64,000 nt of DNA from Enterococcus alcedinis (GTDB taxonomy: Bacteria; Bacillota; Bacilli; Lactobacillales; Enterococcaceae), in contig NZ_BMDT01000002.1 of NCBI RefSeq assembly GCF_014635985.1, positions 1 to 64,000 of the forward strand. The letters run 5' to 3'. The notes below the pieces were generated by a model. That model made no database searches. It saw only the letters and a list, made by a program, of their open reading frames with translations, and was not told the origin of the DNA. Shown in pieces: positions 1-7,151 of this stretch. Within the stretch, counting starts at the first letter, position 1. Every line of letters begins with the position of its first letter. The position numbers were made by a program, and so were the translations under genes.

Positions 1-36
1 GATGGCTACCGCATTGAAGTTAAACGCGCGAAATAA
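1..36 (+). CDS. 3' end of an unidentified CDS
   Basis: The window opens inside a reading frame that encodes DGYRIEVKRAK and then a TAA stop. A strong intrinsic terminator follows 15 bases later, as expected for the end of a real gene. Eleven residues are too few to name the family. In several Firmicutes the genes next to htrA and rlmH are walK-yycH-yycI-walJ, so the C-terminus of a WalJ-like metallo-beta-lactamase is possible, but that rests on synteny alone. Confidence 0.6.
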   Translation, partial: DGYRIEVKRAK

Positions 37-51
37 TTTTGATTCTTGTAA

Positions 52-91
52 AAATAAACCTGTCGATAATAGTCGACAGGTTTATTTTTTT
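52..91 (+). terminator. Intrinsic terminator of the upstream gene
   Basis: A perfect 15-bp stem (AAATAAACCTGTCGA, 52-66, with its complement at 73-87) encloses a 6-nt loop and runs into a T tract. It closes the plus-strand gene ending at 36. Confidence 0.9.
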
Positions 92-214
92 AGTCTTCTA
101 ACAGCCTTATTTATGATAAAGTTCTGCATATCGGTAATAAGTGAGGTTTTCTATCTATTATAAAAACTGGACTTTATATTTTTAAAAATAACTACCTTAC
201 AATCAACTCTCGTC

Positions 215-258
215 AAAAAAGAGGGCTCACCGTAATAAATCCAGCGAACCCTCTTTTT
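215..258. terminator. Terminator-like hairpin
   Basis: AAAAAAGAGGG (215-225) and CCCTCTTTTT (249-258) form a stem with A and T tracts on both sides, so it could work in either direction. On the minus strand it lies just past the small reading frame at 272-403. Confidence 0.6.
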
Positions 259-322
259 CAATTTATTCTTTTTACTTATCCCAGAAGAATGTCCATTCTC
301 CTAATTGTTCCCCTGCATTCAC

Positions 323-403
323 TCATTTAGATAGTTGGTAAGCATCAATTGTTCCTAGAATAACTAAAATCAGACCTCCGAAAAAAGGTACAGATGAATC
401 CAT
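323..403 (-). CDS. Possible 26-aa membrane peptide, perhaps nonsense-truncated
   Basis: An ATG frame of 26 codons encodes a short hydrophobic peptide (core GGLILVILGTIDAYQLSK) that could span a membrane once. After the TGA stop the same frame stays open for 17 codons to a TAA at 272 (VNAGEQLGEWTFFWDK), a plausible continuation. The pair may be one 44-codon gene with an internal stop. A GAAGGA box lies about 13 nt upstream. It sits between the rlmH terminator and the hairpin at 215-258. The family is not recognised and the call is tentative. Confidence 0.3.
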   Translation of the reverse strand: MDSSVPFFGGLILVILGTIDAYQLSK

Positions 404-462
404 AGTAATTTACTCACTTCCTTCTTCATTACATTTCCCTCTCCTCAACCTTCCTTTATAAA

Positions 463-498
463 GTAAAAAGACCAATCACCGTTTAAGATGATTGGTCT
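463..498 (-). terminator. rlmH terminator
   Basis: The 9-bp stem GACCAATCA/TGATTGGTC (470-478 and 489-497) is followed on the minus strand by CTTTTTACTT, about 65 nt after the rlmH stop. Confidence 0.75.
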
Positions 499-562
499 CA
501 AAATAATAATATATAATTGAAATTCTAGTTGTTTCTTAAAGAAAATTTGGGTAAAAACCTCA

Positions 563-1042
563 TCATTTGTGATAAGGCTCTCCCCGATTTATCCGGAAGC
601 AGCGATATATCTGCTCAACCAACACCAATCGCATCAACTGGTGTGGATAGGTCATTTTGCCAAATGAAATCTGCGCGTTGCTGCGTTTTAGCACGCTGTC
701 GCTTAAGCCGAGTGATCCACCGATGACAAAAACGAGTTGGCTTTTACCTTGGATACCGAGTTGATTGATTTGTTGGGCGAATGCTTCACTTGTTGGATTC
801 TTGCCATCGATGGCTAAAGCGTAGACGTATTCTTGGTCTTTTATTTTGGCTAAGATGCGCTCGGCTTCTTTTTCTTTGACTTGTAGCATCTCTAATTCAC
901 TTAAGTTTTCAGGCGCTTTTTCATCGGGAACTTCTATTAGTTCCATTTTGGTATAGGCTCCTAGGCGTTTGACGTACTCATTGATGCCTTGCACGAGATA
1001 CTTTTCTTTCAATTTTCCAACACTTATAATTTTTATATTCAC
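563..1042 (-). CDS. rlmH: 23S rRNA pseudouridine-1915 N3-methyltransferase RlmH
   Basis: The 159-aa product has the family's usual length. It starts [15 protein letters not shown], carries the SAM-binding knot segment [11 protein letters not shown] near residues 105-115, and ends in the RGEPYHK tail typical of RlmH (SPOUT class). The enzyme methylates pseudouridine 1915 in helix 69 of 23S rRNA, acting on assembled 70S ribosomes. The gene is transcribed away from htrA; the shared upstream region holds DnaA-box-like 9-mers. A terminator follows at 463-498. The assignment is secure. Confidence 0.97.
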   Translation of the reverse strand: MNIKIISVGKLKEKYLVQGINEYVKRLGAYTKMELIEVPDEKAPENLSELEMLQVKEKEAERILAKIKDQEYVYALAIDGKNPTSEAFAQQINQLGIQGKSQLVFVIGGSLGLSDSVLKRSNAQISFGKMTYPHQLMRLVLVEQIYRCFRINRGEPYHK

Positions 1043-1086
1043 TTTCTCACCTTATTCTTTCTTTTTCAGTAAAGTTTTTAACAATG

Positions 1087-1243
1087 TTATGCACACTATA
1101 CACAGGGTTATCCACAAAAAACAAGCATATCAGGCTTGTTTTCAAGCCTTTTCTGATAAGAACACCTGTTTCTTTTAAGTTACTCACATTATCCACAACC
1201 CTGTGTATAACTCGTTCAGCACTTACACACAGAGTTATCCCAT
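1087..1243. promoter_or_regulatory. Cluster of DnaA-box-like 9-mers between rlmH and htrA
   Basis: TTATCCACA occurs exactly at 1108-1116 and 1189-1197. One- or two-base variants are TTATGCACA (1087-1095), CTATACACA (1096-1104), TTATACACA on the minus strand (1202-1210), TTACACACA (1223-1231) and TTATCCCAT (1235-1243). A perfect 13-bp inverted repeat, TATACACAGGGTT (1097-1109) and AACCCTGTGTATA (1197-1209), frames the cluster. An AT-rich stretch follows at about 1244-1340. Known DnaA biology makes this a DnaA-binding region. Whether it is an origin, a titration site or a promoter control site cannot be told from sequence, and no dnaA or dnaN is in the window. Confidence 0.6.
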
Positions 1244-1341
1244 TTTTATTCTCATAATTGTTCTGTTTTTTTTCATTAATTTTCAAATTTTTTAGCGCAG
1301 CTTTTTCATAATTTATTCAAACTCTATTAGTAGACTAATCC

Positions 1342-1369
1342 TTGAAAGTAATACTATACTATAGATAAT
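1342..1369 (+). promoter_or_regulatory. htrA promoter candidate
   Basis: TTGAAA (1342-1347) and GATAAT (1364-1369) are 16 bp apart. The -10 overlaps the upstream in-frame ATG at 1368, which supports using the ATG at 1392 as the htrA start. Confidence 0.5.
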
Positions 1370-1391
1370 GAATCAACAAGGAGGAATTCTG

Positions 1392-2660
1392 ATGTCAAGA
1401 AAAAATGGTTTCTTTAAAAAATTTGGTATTGGACTGGCTGGTGGTGTTCTAGGTGGGATACTTGCTGTAGGTAGTTTCTATAATTTTTCAGGTACGTTAT
1501 TTAACAATAATGGAAATGAAACACCTACAACTGAAACAACGGTTAATTCAAATAACAAAACCGAAGTCAGCAATATTAAAGTCAACGCGACAAGTGATGT
1601 CACTAAAGCAGTTGAAAAAGTTCAAGATGCGATCGTTTCCGTTATTAACTTACAATCAACACAATCAAATGATTTAGAAGATATTTTTGGAAATCCAGAA
1701 GTCAATGGCGATGGTGATGGCGAGCTGCAAACCGCTTCTGAGGGTAGTGGCGTAATTTATAAAAAAGATGGTAAAGATGCATATGTCGTAACGAATAATC
1801 ACGTAGTCGAAGGACAAAAAGGCTTAGAAGTTATGCTAAAAGATGGTTCAAAAGTTCAAGCTGAACTGGTTGGTACGGATGCCTTTACCGATTTAGCCGT
1901 CTTAAAAATTCCTAGCGAAAAAATTGAAACAGTGGCAACTTTTGGTGATTCAGATTCACTAAATGTTGGTGAGCCAGCTATCGCAATCGGTTCACCGCTT
2001 GGTTCTCAATATGCGAACTCTGTGACCCAAGGGATTATCTCTTCTTTAAATCGTCCAGTTCAAAGCACAAATGAAGCGGGTGAGCTTGTAAGTATCAATG
2101 CCATCCAAACCGATGCAGCAATTAACCCAGGGAACTCTGGTGGTGCGTTAATTAACATCGCTGGTCAAGTAATTGGAATTAACTCAAGTAAAATTGCAAG
2201 TTCTGCTGGTTCTGGTGTAAGCGTTGAAGGAATGGGCTTTGCGATTCCAAGTAACGATGTCGTTGCTGTTATCAAACAACTTGAAGACAAAGGTCGTGTC
2301 ATTCGTCCGGCACTCGGTGTGACAATGAGTGATTTAGCAAACATTTCCGTTCAACAACAACGCGAAATTTTAAACTTGCCTGAGTCTGTCGATAGTGGTG
2401 TCGTGATTCGTTCCGTTGCAGGTGCGACACCCGCTGAAAAAGCTGGGCTTGAACAATACGATGTCATTACAAAAATCGATGGCAAAGACATTACGAACAG
2501 CACTGAATTACGCGCAGCTTTATACAACAAAAAAGTCGGCGATTCAATGGAAATTACTTTCTACCGTGGCGATCAAGAGAAAACGGTAACCGTTGAATTA
2601 TCTGTCGATCAATCAATTTTACAACAAGAGCAACAACAACAATTAGAACCAAATCAATAA
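1392..2660 (+). CDS. htrA: HtrA/DegP-family serine protease
   Basis: This membrane-anchored quality-control protease degrades misfolded exported proteins at the cell surface. The 422-aa product starts MSRKNGFFKKF and has one N-terminal membrane segment (about residues 10-30). A low-complexity linker is followed by a trypsin-like domain with the catalytic triad visible as NNHVVEG (His), DAFTDLAVL (Asp) and GNSGGAL (Ser), then a PDZ domain (RPALGVTMSDL onward). The tail is Gln-rich. The start is chosen because AAGGAGG lies 6 nt upstream of 1392, while the in-frame ATG at 1368 overlaps the -10 box. A bidirectional terminator follows. Confidence 0.96.
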   Translation: MSRKNGFFKKFGIGLAGGVLGGILAVGSFYNFSGTLFNNNGNETPTTETTVNSNNKTEVSNIKVNATSDVTKAVEKVQDAIVSVINLQSTQSNDLEDIFGNPEVNGDGDGELQTASEGSGVIYKKDGKDAYVVTNNHVVEGQKGLEVMLKDGSKVQAELVGTDAFTDLAVLKIPSEKIETVATFGDSDSLNVGEPAIAIGSPLGSQYANSVTQGIISSLNRPVQSTNEAGELVSINAIQTDAAINPGNSGGALINIAGQVIGINSSKIASSAGSGVSVEGMGFAIPSNDVVAVIKQLEDKGRVIRPALGVTMSDLANISVQQQREILNLPESVDSGVVIRSVAGATPAEKAGLEQYDVITKIDGKDITNSTELRAALYNKKVGDSMEITFYRGDQEKTVTVELSVDQSILQQEQQQQLEPNQ

Positions 2661-2667
2661 AAAGAGT

Positions 2668-2709
2668 AAAAAAGGAAATGACGCCAACGAATGGCTCATT
2701 TCCTTTTTT
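2668..2709. terminator. Bidirectional terminator, htrA / ytpR
   Basis: A 14-bp stem AAAAAAGGAAATGA/TCATTTCCTTTTTT lies between the convergent genes, with A and T tracts on either side. Confidence 0.9.
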
Positions 2710-2718
2710 TATTCTCGA

Positions 2719-3330
2719 TTATTGACCAACAGCAAAAGCTGATCCGACAACAGCGTCTTGTGGTAACTCTAAAATCCCACGTTTCATTGATGCATTTGCT
2801 ATGTTTAATTCTTTTGCAGAGCAAACCATGCCGTAACTTTCTACGCCACGTAATTCACCTGGCCAAATTAATAAACCATCGGGCATCATTGCGCCTGGTT
2901 TTGCAACAACAACTTTCAATCCTTTACGAATATTGGCTGCGCCACAAACGATTTGTAACACTTCACCATTATCGACTTCGATTTCAGTTACTGATAGATG
3001 ATCACTATCTTCATGTGGGACACATGTTTTCACAAATCCTACAACAAATTTTGGTGAGTCATCCTTTTCTAAAATATCTTCAAATCCAGCTTTTTGAATC
3101 ATCTCGTTCAATTGTGCCAATTGAGCATCATTGATTTGAACTTGACCGGTTCCTTCGATTGTCATCGCTTTTGAAATTTCAAAGAAGTTCCAACCAATCA
3201 CACGACCGTCTTCTGTTTTCAAACGCGCAACGTTTTCACGACGTTCAACTGTTTGTTTCATACTCTTATCATCCGCCGTTACGACCATTAATGTGTCACT
3301 CACGTACTTTGGGTTATATGCAAAAATCAA
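2719..3330 (-). CDS. ytpR: YtpR-family protein with C-terminal tRNA-binding (EMAP-like) domain
   Basis: The 203-aa product has the YtpR layout: an N-terminal domain (MIFAYNPKYVSDTLMV) and a C-terminal OB-fold tRNA-binding domain resembling the N-terminus of PheT (VGFVKTCVPHEDSDHLSVTEIEVDNGE, then VCGAANIRKGLKVVVAKPGA and GVESYGMVCSAKEL). Its cellular role is not established. The start is a TTG, chosen because AGGAGG lies 8 nt upstream and no ATG in this frame fits. It is convergent with htrA and shares the terminator at 2668-2709. Confidence 0.88.
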   Translation of the reverse strand: MIFAYNPKYVSDTLMVVTADDKSMKQTVERRENVARLKTEDGRVIGWNFFEISKAMTIEGTGQVQINDAQLAQLNEMIQKAGFEDILEKDDSPKFVVGFVKTCVPHEDSDHLSVTEIEVDNGEVLQIVCGAANIRKGLKVVVAKPGAMMPDGLLIWPGELRGVESYGMVCSAKELNIANASMKRGILELPQDAVVGSAFAVGQ

Positions 3331-3381
3331 AACTCATTCCTCCTAATTGTTTTCCTTGCTCATTGTATCAGAATTTCACTT

Positions 3382-3789
3382 TTATTTCATTACTTCCAAT
3401 TTAAATAAAACAGTGTCTCCTGATTTTAAAACTAAATCTTTTGCGCCTTCTAGAGCCATTTCACCATTCAAATCGTACATCCAATATTTTCCAGCAGACT
3501 CATCTTGTGATTGACCATCAATACTATTGATAAAGCCATCTTGGTCTTCAATCTCAAAGTTGGCAGCCATCACATCATATAAGACATCGCCTTCGTTGAA
3601 TGAAACTTCTTTGTTTTCAACTTCTTTCCCATCAACTGTAATCACAATGGTTGCCGTCGTTTGGGCAATTGCTTGACTGGTTGAGCTTTCATTTGAACTT
3701 GTGCTCTTTGTCTCAGGTGTGTTTGTTGCACAGCCACTAATCGTTAAGACACCTAAAATTGTTAAGAATAGTAAATTCATTTTTTTCAT
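3382..3789 (-). CDS. DUF4430-type lipoprotein
   Basis: The 135-aa product begins MKKMNLLFLTILGVLTISGC, a lipoprotein signal with the lipobox Cys at residue 20. A Ser/Thr-rich spacer leads into a domain of about 80 residues (ITVDGKEVENKEVSF, GKYWMYDLNGE, LKSGDTVLFKLEV) that matches the DUF4430 / transcobalamin-C-like fold. In relatives such proteins are often linked to cobalamin or other ligand uptake, but nothing here identifies a ligand. The longer frame from 3864 would begin inside the preceding terminator and lose the signal peptide, so 3789 is preferred. The RBS is weak. Confidence 0.8.
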   Translation of the reverse strand: MKKMNLLFLTILGVLTISGCATNTPETKSTSSNESSTSQAIAQTTATIVITVDGKEVENKEVSFNEGDVLYDVMAANFEIEDQDGFINSIDGQSQDESAGKYWMYDLNGEMALEGAKDLVLKSGDTVLFKLEVMK

Positions 3790-3808
3790 TGATTGTCTCT
3801 TTTCCAAC

Positions 3809-3835
3809 AAAAAAGCCGATAGATTCGACTTTTTT
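3809..3835 (-). terminator. Terminator after the universal stress protein gene
   Basis: AAAAAAGTCGA/TCGGCTTTTTT (minus strand) pair with one wobble and end in a T tract just past the stop at 3842. It separates the usp gene from the lipoprotein gene. Confidence 0.75.
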
Positions 3836-3841
3836 GTTTGT

Positions 3842-4312
3842 TTATTTTGTTGATTCCGATTCATTTTCCGGTTGAGTAACGACTAATACATCACAGGGCG
3901 CTTTACGAATCACATAATTGGCTACACTACCTACCATCATCGTTTCGACACGATTCAATCCAGATTGACCGACCATAATCAAATCAATCCCATGCTTTTT
4001 CGGCAATTCGATAGCGAGTACGCTTTTGGCTTGTCCAAAAACTAAATCTTTGGTGACTTTTGAAAAATTCACCGATTCGGCATACAGTCGGCAACGCTCT
4101 AACAAGTCATTTCCATAGGTCATTTGCTCTTCAATGTACTCATTTCCTAGTGGTGCAACCGTTAAGGCGGTCGTCATTTGTTGTTCAATGATCATTGTCA
4201 CAATCACTTCGCCCTCATTTCTACGGGCAACTTCGACTGCTTTACGAAAAGCCTCCATCGCATGTTCTGAACCATCGACACCGACTAAGATTTTTTTGTA
4301 GGTTTGTTCCAT
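3842..4312 (-). CDS. Universal stress protein (UspA family)
   Basis: The 156-aa single-domain protein begins KKILVGVDGSEHAMEAFRKAV and ends with the ATP-binding pattern G-x2-G-x9-GS near GQSGLNRVETMMVGSVANYV, then CDVLVVT. This is the nucleotide-binding class of Usp proteins, which support survival under stress in the cytosol by a poorly defined mechanism. The ATG at 4312 has AGGAG 10 nt upstream; the GTG at 4321 is only 1 nt from it and is rejected. It lies 18 bp downstream of the thioredoxin-like gene, so co-transcription is likely. Confidence 0.93.
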   Translation of the reverse strand: MEQTYKKILVGVDGSEHAMEAFRKAVEVARRNEGEVIVTMIIEQQMTTALTVAPLGNEYIEEQMTYGNDLLERCRLYAESVNFSKVTKDLVFGQAKSVLAIELPKKHGIDLIMVGQSGLNRVETMMVGSVANYVIRKAPCDVLVVTQPENESESTK

Positions 4313-4330
4313 TTGATTCACGCTCCTAAT

Positions 4331-4657
4331 TTATGATTTGTTTACTGATAAATTACGGATAAATGTGGCAATCTCTTCTTTTGTTTTACGCTCTTTATTG
4401 ACAAGTCTTCCTAGCTCTTTGCCGTCTTTAATCACGACGAAGCTTGGAATACCAAAAATTCCCCACTCTACACACACATCGATAAAAGCATCGCGATCGA
4501 CTTCAATCCATTGATACTCTGGAAATGATGCTTCCAATTCTGGCATCATTGGATGGATGTAGCGACAATCACCACACCAGTCTGCAGTAAAGAAAAAGAT
4601 ATTTTGGCCTTTTTCAACATAAGTAGCTAATTCTTCTAAATCTTTAGGAATAATCAT
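4331..4657 (-). CDS. Thioredoxin-like protein with CGDC active site
   Basis: The 108-aa product has a thioredoxin fold with redox motif WCGDCR near residue 30 and the cis-proline region GIPSFVVIKDGKELGRLV. CGDC differs from the CGPC of housekeeping thioredoxin, so this is a thioredoxin-family oxidoreductase whose partner is unknown. The start at 4657 follows GAGGAG. The gene lies 16 bp beyond the pepA remnant and just before usp, forming a three-gene minus-strand run. Confidence 0.9.
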   Translation of the reverse strand: MIIPKDLEELATYVEKGQNIFFFTADWCGDCRYIHPMMPELEASFPEYQWIEVDRDAFIDVCVEWGIFGIPSFVVIKDGKELGRLVNKERKTKEEIATFIRNLSVNKS

Positions 4658-4673
4658 TAAATCTATTTCTCCT

Positions 4674-5716
4674 CTATTTACCAGCAATAATTGTATCAAC
4701 TGTTGATTTATCTAAGCCTTTTAAGATCTGAATTAGCATTTCACGTGCCGCTTCAAAATCTTGGATGCTAAACATGGTTTGATGCGTATGAATGTAACGG
4801 CCAGCAACACCAATTACTGTACTTGGAATCCCTTCATTCGCCATGTGAGCCGCGCCTGCATCGGTACCACCTTTTGATACGAAATATTGATATGGAATCT
4901 TATGTGTCTCCGCCGTATCAAGTAAGAACTCTTTCATCGCCGGTAACATAATCATCCCTGGGTCAAAAATACGTAAAAGTGTGCCTTCACCTAAATGACC
5001 AAAAGTACCGTTTTTCGTCACCGTATCGTCCGCAGGTGAACAGTCAACTGCAAAGAATAAGTCCGGTTTGAATTTCGTTGCCGATGGACGAGCGCCACGT
5101 AAGCCTACCTCTTCTTGAACGTTCGCTCCAGCAATCAGTGTGTGATTCAACGTTTCGTTTTGTAAGGCCTCTAACGCCTCTAAAACAAGGGTACAACCAT
5201 AGCGGTTATCCCACGCTTTTGAAATAATATTTTTCCCATTCGCTGTTTTGATGGTATCAACCAATGGAACAACGGTATCACCTGGGCGTACGCCATATTC
5301 GATTGCTTCTTCTTTTGATTCGAAACCTGCATCAAACAGAATATCTGTAACTTCAACGCCCTTTTGAGCCGCGCCACCACGCATTAAGTGCGGTGGAACC
5401 GAAGATGAAATACAAGTATATTTTCCTTTAGCTGTTGTTAATGTATAACGTTGAGCCGATACTACGTAAGGATTCCAGCCACCTAAAGGCGTAACTTTAA
5501 ATAAGCCACGGTCGTGTGAGCAGCAACCATAATTCTTGGCGCATCTTGTTGCGCGTGTTCGCGAATACCAAAGATACCACCTAAGCCATCTTGCTCGATA
5601 CGATCGACTAGCGGCGTCATCGCTGTACGCATATAATCACGAACTTCGTGTTCAAAACCACTCGTTCCTTGAAGTTCCGTTAATTCTTTAATTCGTTGAA
5701 ATGTTTTATCGTTCAT
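4674..5716 (-). pseudogene. pepA: Glutamyl aminopeptidase (M42 family), disrupted by internal deletion
   Basis: Two frames make one M42 peptidase. The 5' part (from 5716, MNDKTFQRIKELTELQGTSG) runs in frame to VAAH at about 5516 and then shifts to a stop at 5483. The 3' part, read from about 5508, continues GLFKVTPLGGWNPY through SSSVPPHLMRGG, the metal-site segments ANVQEEVGLRG and FFAVDCSPADD, and HTHQTMFS. The segment joining them, which should contain the H-x-D metal ligand and about a dozen further residues, is missing. The remaining 1,043 nt is consistent with loss of about 37 nt from a roughly 359-codon gene. The product cannot be active unless this is an assembly error. Confidence 0.85.
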
Positions 5717-5868
5717 TTAGTCGTTTGATTAAGATCAAACATTCGCCTCCTTAAATTCTTTACTACTTATAGTATAACTCAATTTTTACTTGTTTTGGTC
5801 TTTTCTTACTCGTTTTTTTTAGACTATGGTAAAATAGAGTTAAATAGAAAAGTAAGGAGAAATTGTCT

Positions 5869-6216
5869 ATGTCTAAAGAACGTCACTTTTCACCTTTAAA
5901 AGCCGGTTTGATTATCGGTGCAAGTATCGGAGCGGCCGCAGGGATTTATGGCACGCTATTCGTTAAAAAAAATCAAACGATTAAACCAGATCAAATTTTA
6001 GCAACAATCAAAAAAGCCTTTCTAGCAGAAGGTCCAATCGAAGGCTCATGGATTGAACATGATCCCGTTTTTGTCGATCACATCGTCCAAGAGTCCAAAG
6101 CTTACAATGGTGGTATCGTCCGCTATGAAGGCGATGAACTCGTTGTTTATGAATTTTTAGCCGATGCTGATTCTGGTGCCATTTTGAATATTACTCAGTT
6201 GGAATCACAAGCGTAA
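5869..6216 (+). CDS. Small membrane-anchored protein of unknown function
   Basis: The 115-aa product has one N-terminal hydrophobic segment (KAGLIIGASIGAAAGIYGTLFV) followed by a soluble acidic domain ending VVYEFLADADSGAILNITQLE. The C-terminal part (GSWIEHDPVFV, VRYEGDELVVYEF, DADSGAIL) resembles a PepSY-like fold, so an extracytoplasmic role is possible, but the function is unknown. The ATG at 5869 has AAGGAG 9 nt upstream; the TTG at 5863 is too close. It diverges from pepA. A family B palindromic repeat begins 10 bp after the stop. Confidence 0.75.
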   Translation: MSKERHFSPLKAGLIIGASIGAAAGIYGTLFVKKNQTIKPDQILATIKKAFLAEGPIEGSWIEHDPVFVDHIVQESKAYNGGIVRYEGDELVVYEFLADADSGAILNITQLESQA

Positions 6217-6226
6217 GCAAAGGAAG

Positions 6227-6355
6227 CGTGTCGAAAGTCGATTTTTTTCTGAGAATTTAGTGCATTTTTTCAAAAAAGCAGACTTTTTCATCCGTTTATT
6301 TTTCAGATGTTTATATCATAAAAAAGGTGCTGTGACTTGTGTCGCAGCCTTTTTC
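6227..6355 (+). repeat. Family B palindromic element, copy B1, ending in a terminator hairpin
   Basis: The arm GTGTCGAAAGTCGATTTT (from 6227) is partly complementary to the arm around 6275-6292 (AAAAGCAGACTTTTTCA). A second hairpin of the GCTGTGAC..GTCGCAGC type with flanking A and T tracts follows at 6318-6355. The same layout recurs at 15168, 42618, 55417 and 59365. It lies directly after the gene ending at 6216 and probably serves as its terminator. Confidence 0.6.
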
Positions 6356-6379
6356 TATGCGTTCTTTTTAACGATTCCT

Positions 6380-6417
6380 ATTGATTGACCAATGCGCATA
6401 AAATGTGTACAATCAAT
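6380..6417 (+). promoter_or_regulatory. hicAB promoter with flanking inverted repeat
   Basis: TTGACC (6385-6390) and TACAAT (6408-6413) are spaced 17 bp, a near-ideal sigma-A promoter. The inverted repeat ATTGATTG (6380-6387) and CAATCAAT (6410-6417) overlaps both boxes, a natural position for autorepression by HicB. Confidence 0.7.
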
Positions 6418-6432
6418 GTCAGAGGTGAGTCC

Positions 6433-6621
6433 ATGCCAATAACTTCTAAACAGATGGTTAAGTTACTTAAAAAACATGGATTTAAAGAAGTAACACAAAA
6501 TGGCAGCCATCTCAAATTGTTCAATCCTTTAACGGAAAAAACAACGATTGTCCCTATGCATAGCAAGGACTTAGCCAAAGGATTAGAACAAGCCATTCTC
6601 AAGCAAGCAGGTCTGAAATGA
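6433..6621 (+). CDS. hicA: HicA-family mRNA interferase toxin
   Basis: The 62-aa product has the dsRBD-like HicA fold (MPITSKQMVKLLKKHGF) with the catalytic histidine in QNGSHLKLF near residue 28 and the family's PMHSKDLAKGLEQAILKQAGL tail. HicA cleaves mRNA until bound by HicB. The ATG at 6433 is chosen because AGAGGTGAG lies just upstream; a longer frame from 6385 would start inside the -35 box. hicB follows after 57 bp. This order (toxin first) is usual for HicAB. Confidence 0.93.
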   Translation: MPITSKQMVKLLKKHGFKEVTQNGSHLKLFNPLTEKTTIVPMHSKDLAKGLEQAILKQAGLK

Positions 6622-6678
6622 CTTGCTTGTGTCGTAACGAAAAAAACTGATATGCATTGAAAGGAGATTGAAACTACT

Positions 6679-7056
6679 ATGTTAGTATATCCAGCTATTT
6701 TTATCGAAGACGGTTCATATATTGTTGTTTCATTTCCAGATATTCCGGAAGCAATGACTCAAGGCGAATCCATTGAACATGCCTATCAAATGGCTGAGGA
6801 AGTTTTAGGTCTCGTTCTAGAAGACAAAAAAGATTTCCCTAAAGCTTCAACGATTTCAACTGTGCAAAATGATTATCCTGACGCTACGATTGCTTTAATC
6901 GGAATTGACCTTGCGGCTTATCGTCGAAAATATCACTCTAAAACTGTCCGGAAAAATGTTACTGTTCCCGAATGGCTCAGCGACATGGCAGAGTCTGAAC
7001 GCATCAATTTCTCTCAAACCTTAACAGAAGCCTTGAAACTAAAGTTAGGAGTCTAG
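6679..7056 (+). CDS. hicB: HicB-family antitoxin
   Basis: The 125-aa product has the partial RNase H-like HicB domain (YPAIFIEDGSYIVVSFPDIPEAMTQG, residues 4-50) and a C-terminal DNA-binding segment (VPEWLSDMAESERINFSQTL) of ribbon-helix-helix type. It neutralises HicA and is expected to repress the hicAB promoter through the inverted repeat at 6380-6417. It has its own strong AAAGGAG RBS. A terminator lies just past the stop. Confidence 0.92.
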   Translation: MLVYPAIFIEDGSYIVVSFPDIPEAMTQGESIEHAYQMAEEVLGLVLEDKKDFPKASTISTVQNDYPDATIALIGIDLAAYRRKYHSKTVRKNVTVPEWLSDMAESERINFSQTLTEALKLKLGV

Positions 7057-7080
7057 CAAAGTCTAGGCTTCTTTTTTATT
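7048..7080 (+). terminator. hicAB terminator
   Basis: GGAGTCTAG (7048-7056) pairs with CTAGGCTTC (7063-7071) allowing wobbles, followed by TTTTTTATTTT. The stem overlaps the last codons of hicB. Confidence 0.75.
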
Positions 7081-7151
7081 TTCCACACAAAAAAAGGTTG
7101 CTTGGAATTCACACCCAAAACAACCTCTTCGTTAAAAACTCTTAGTTATTT

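Noticed and set aside
1047-1286. Minus-strand 79-codon ORF upstream of rlmH.
   Set aside because: It spans the DnaA-box cluster, lacks an RBS and has no protein-like features.
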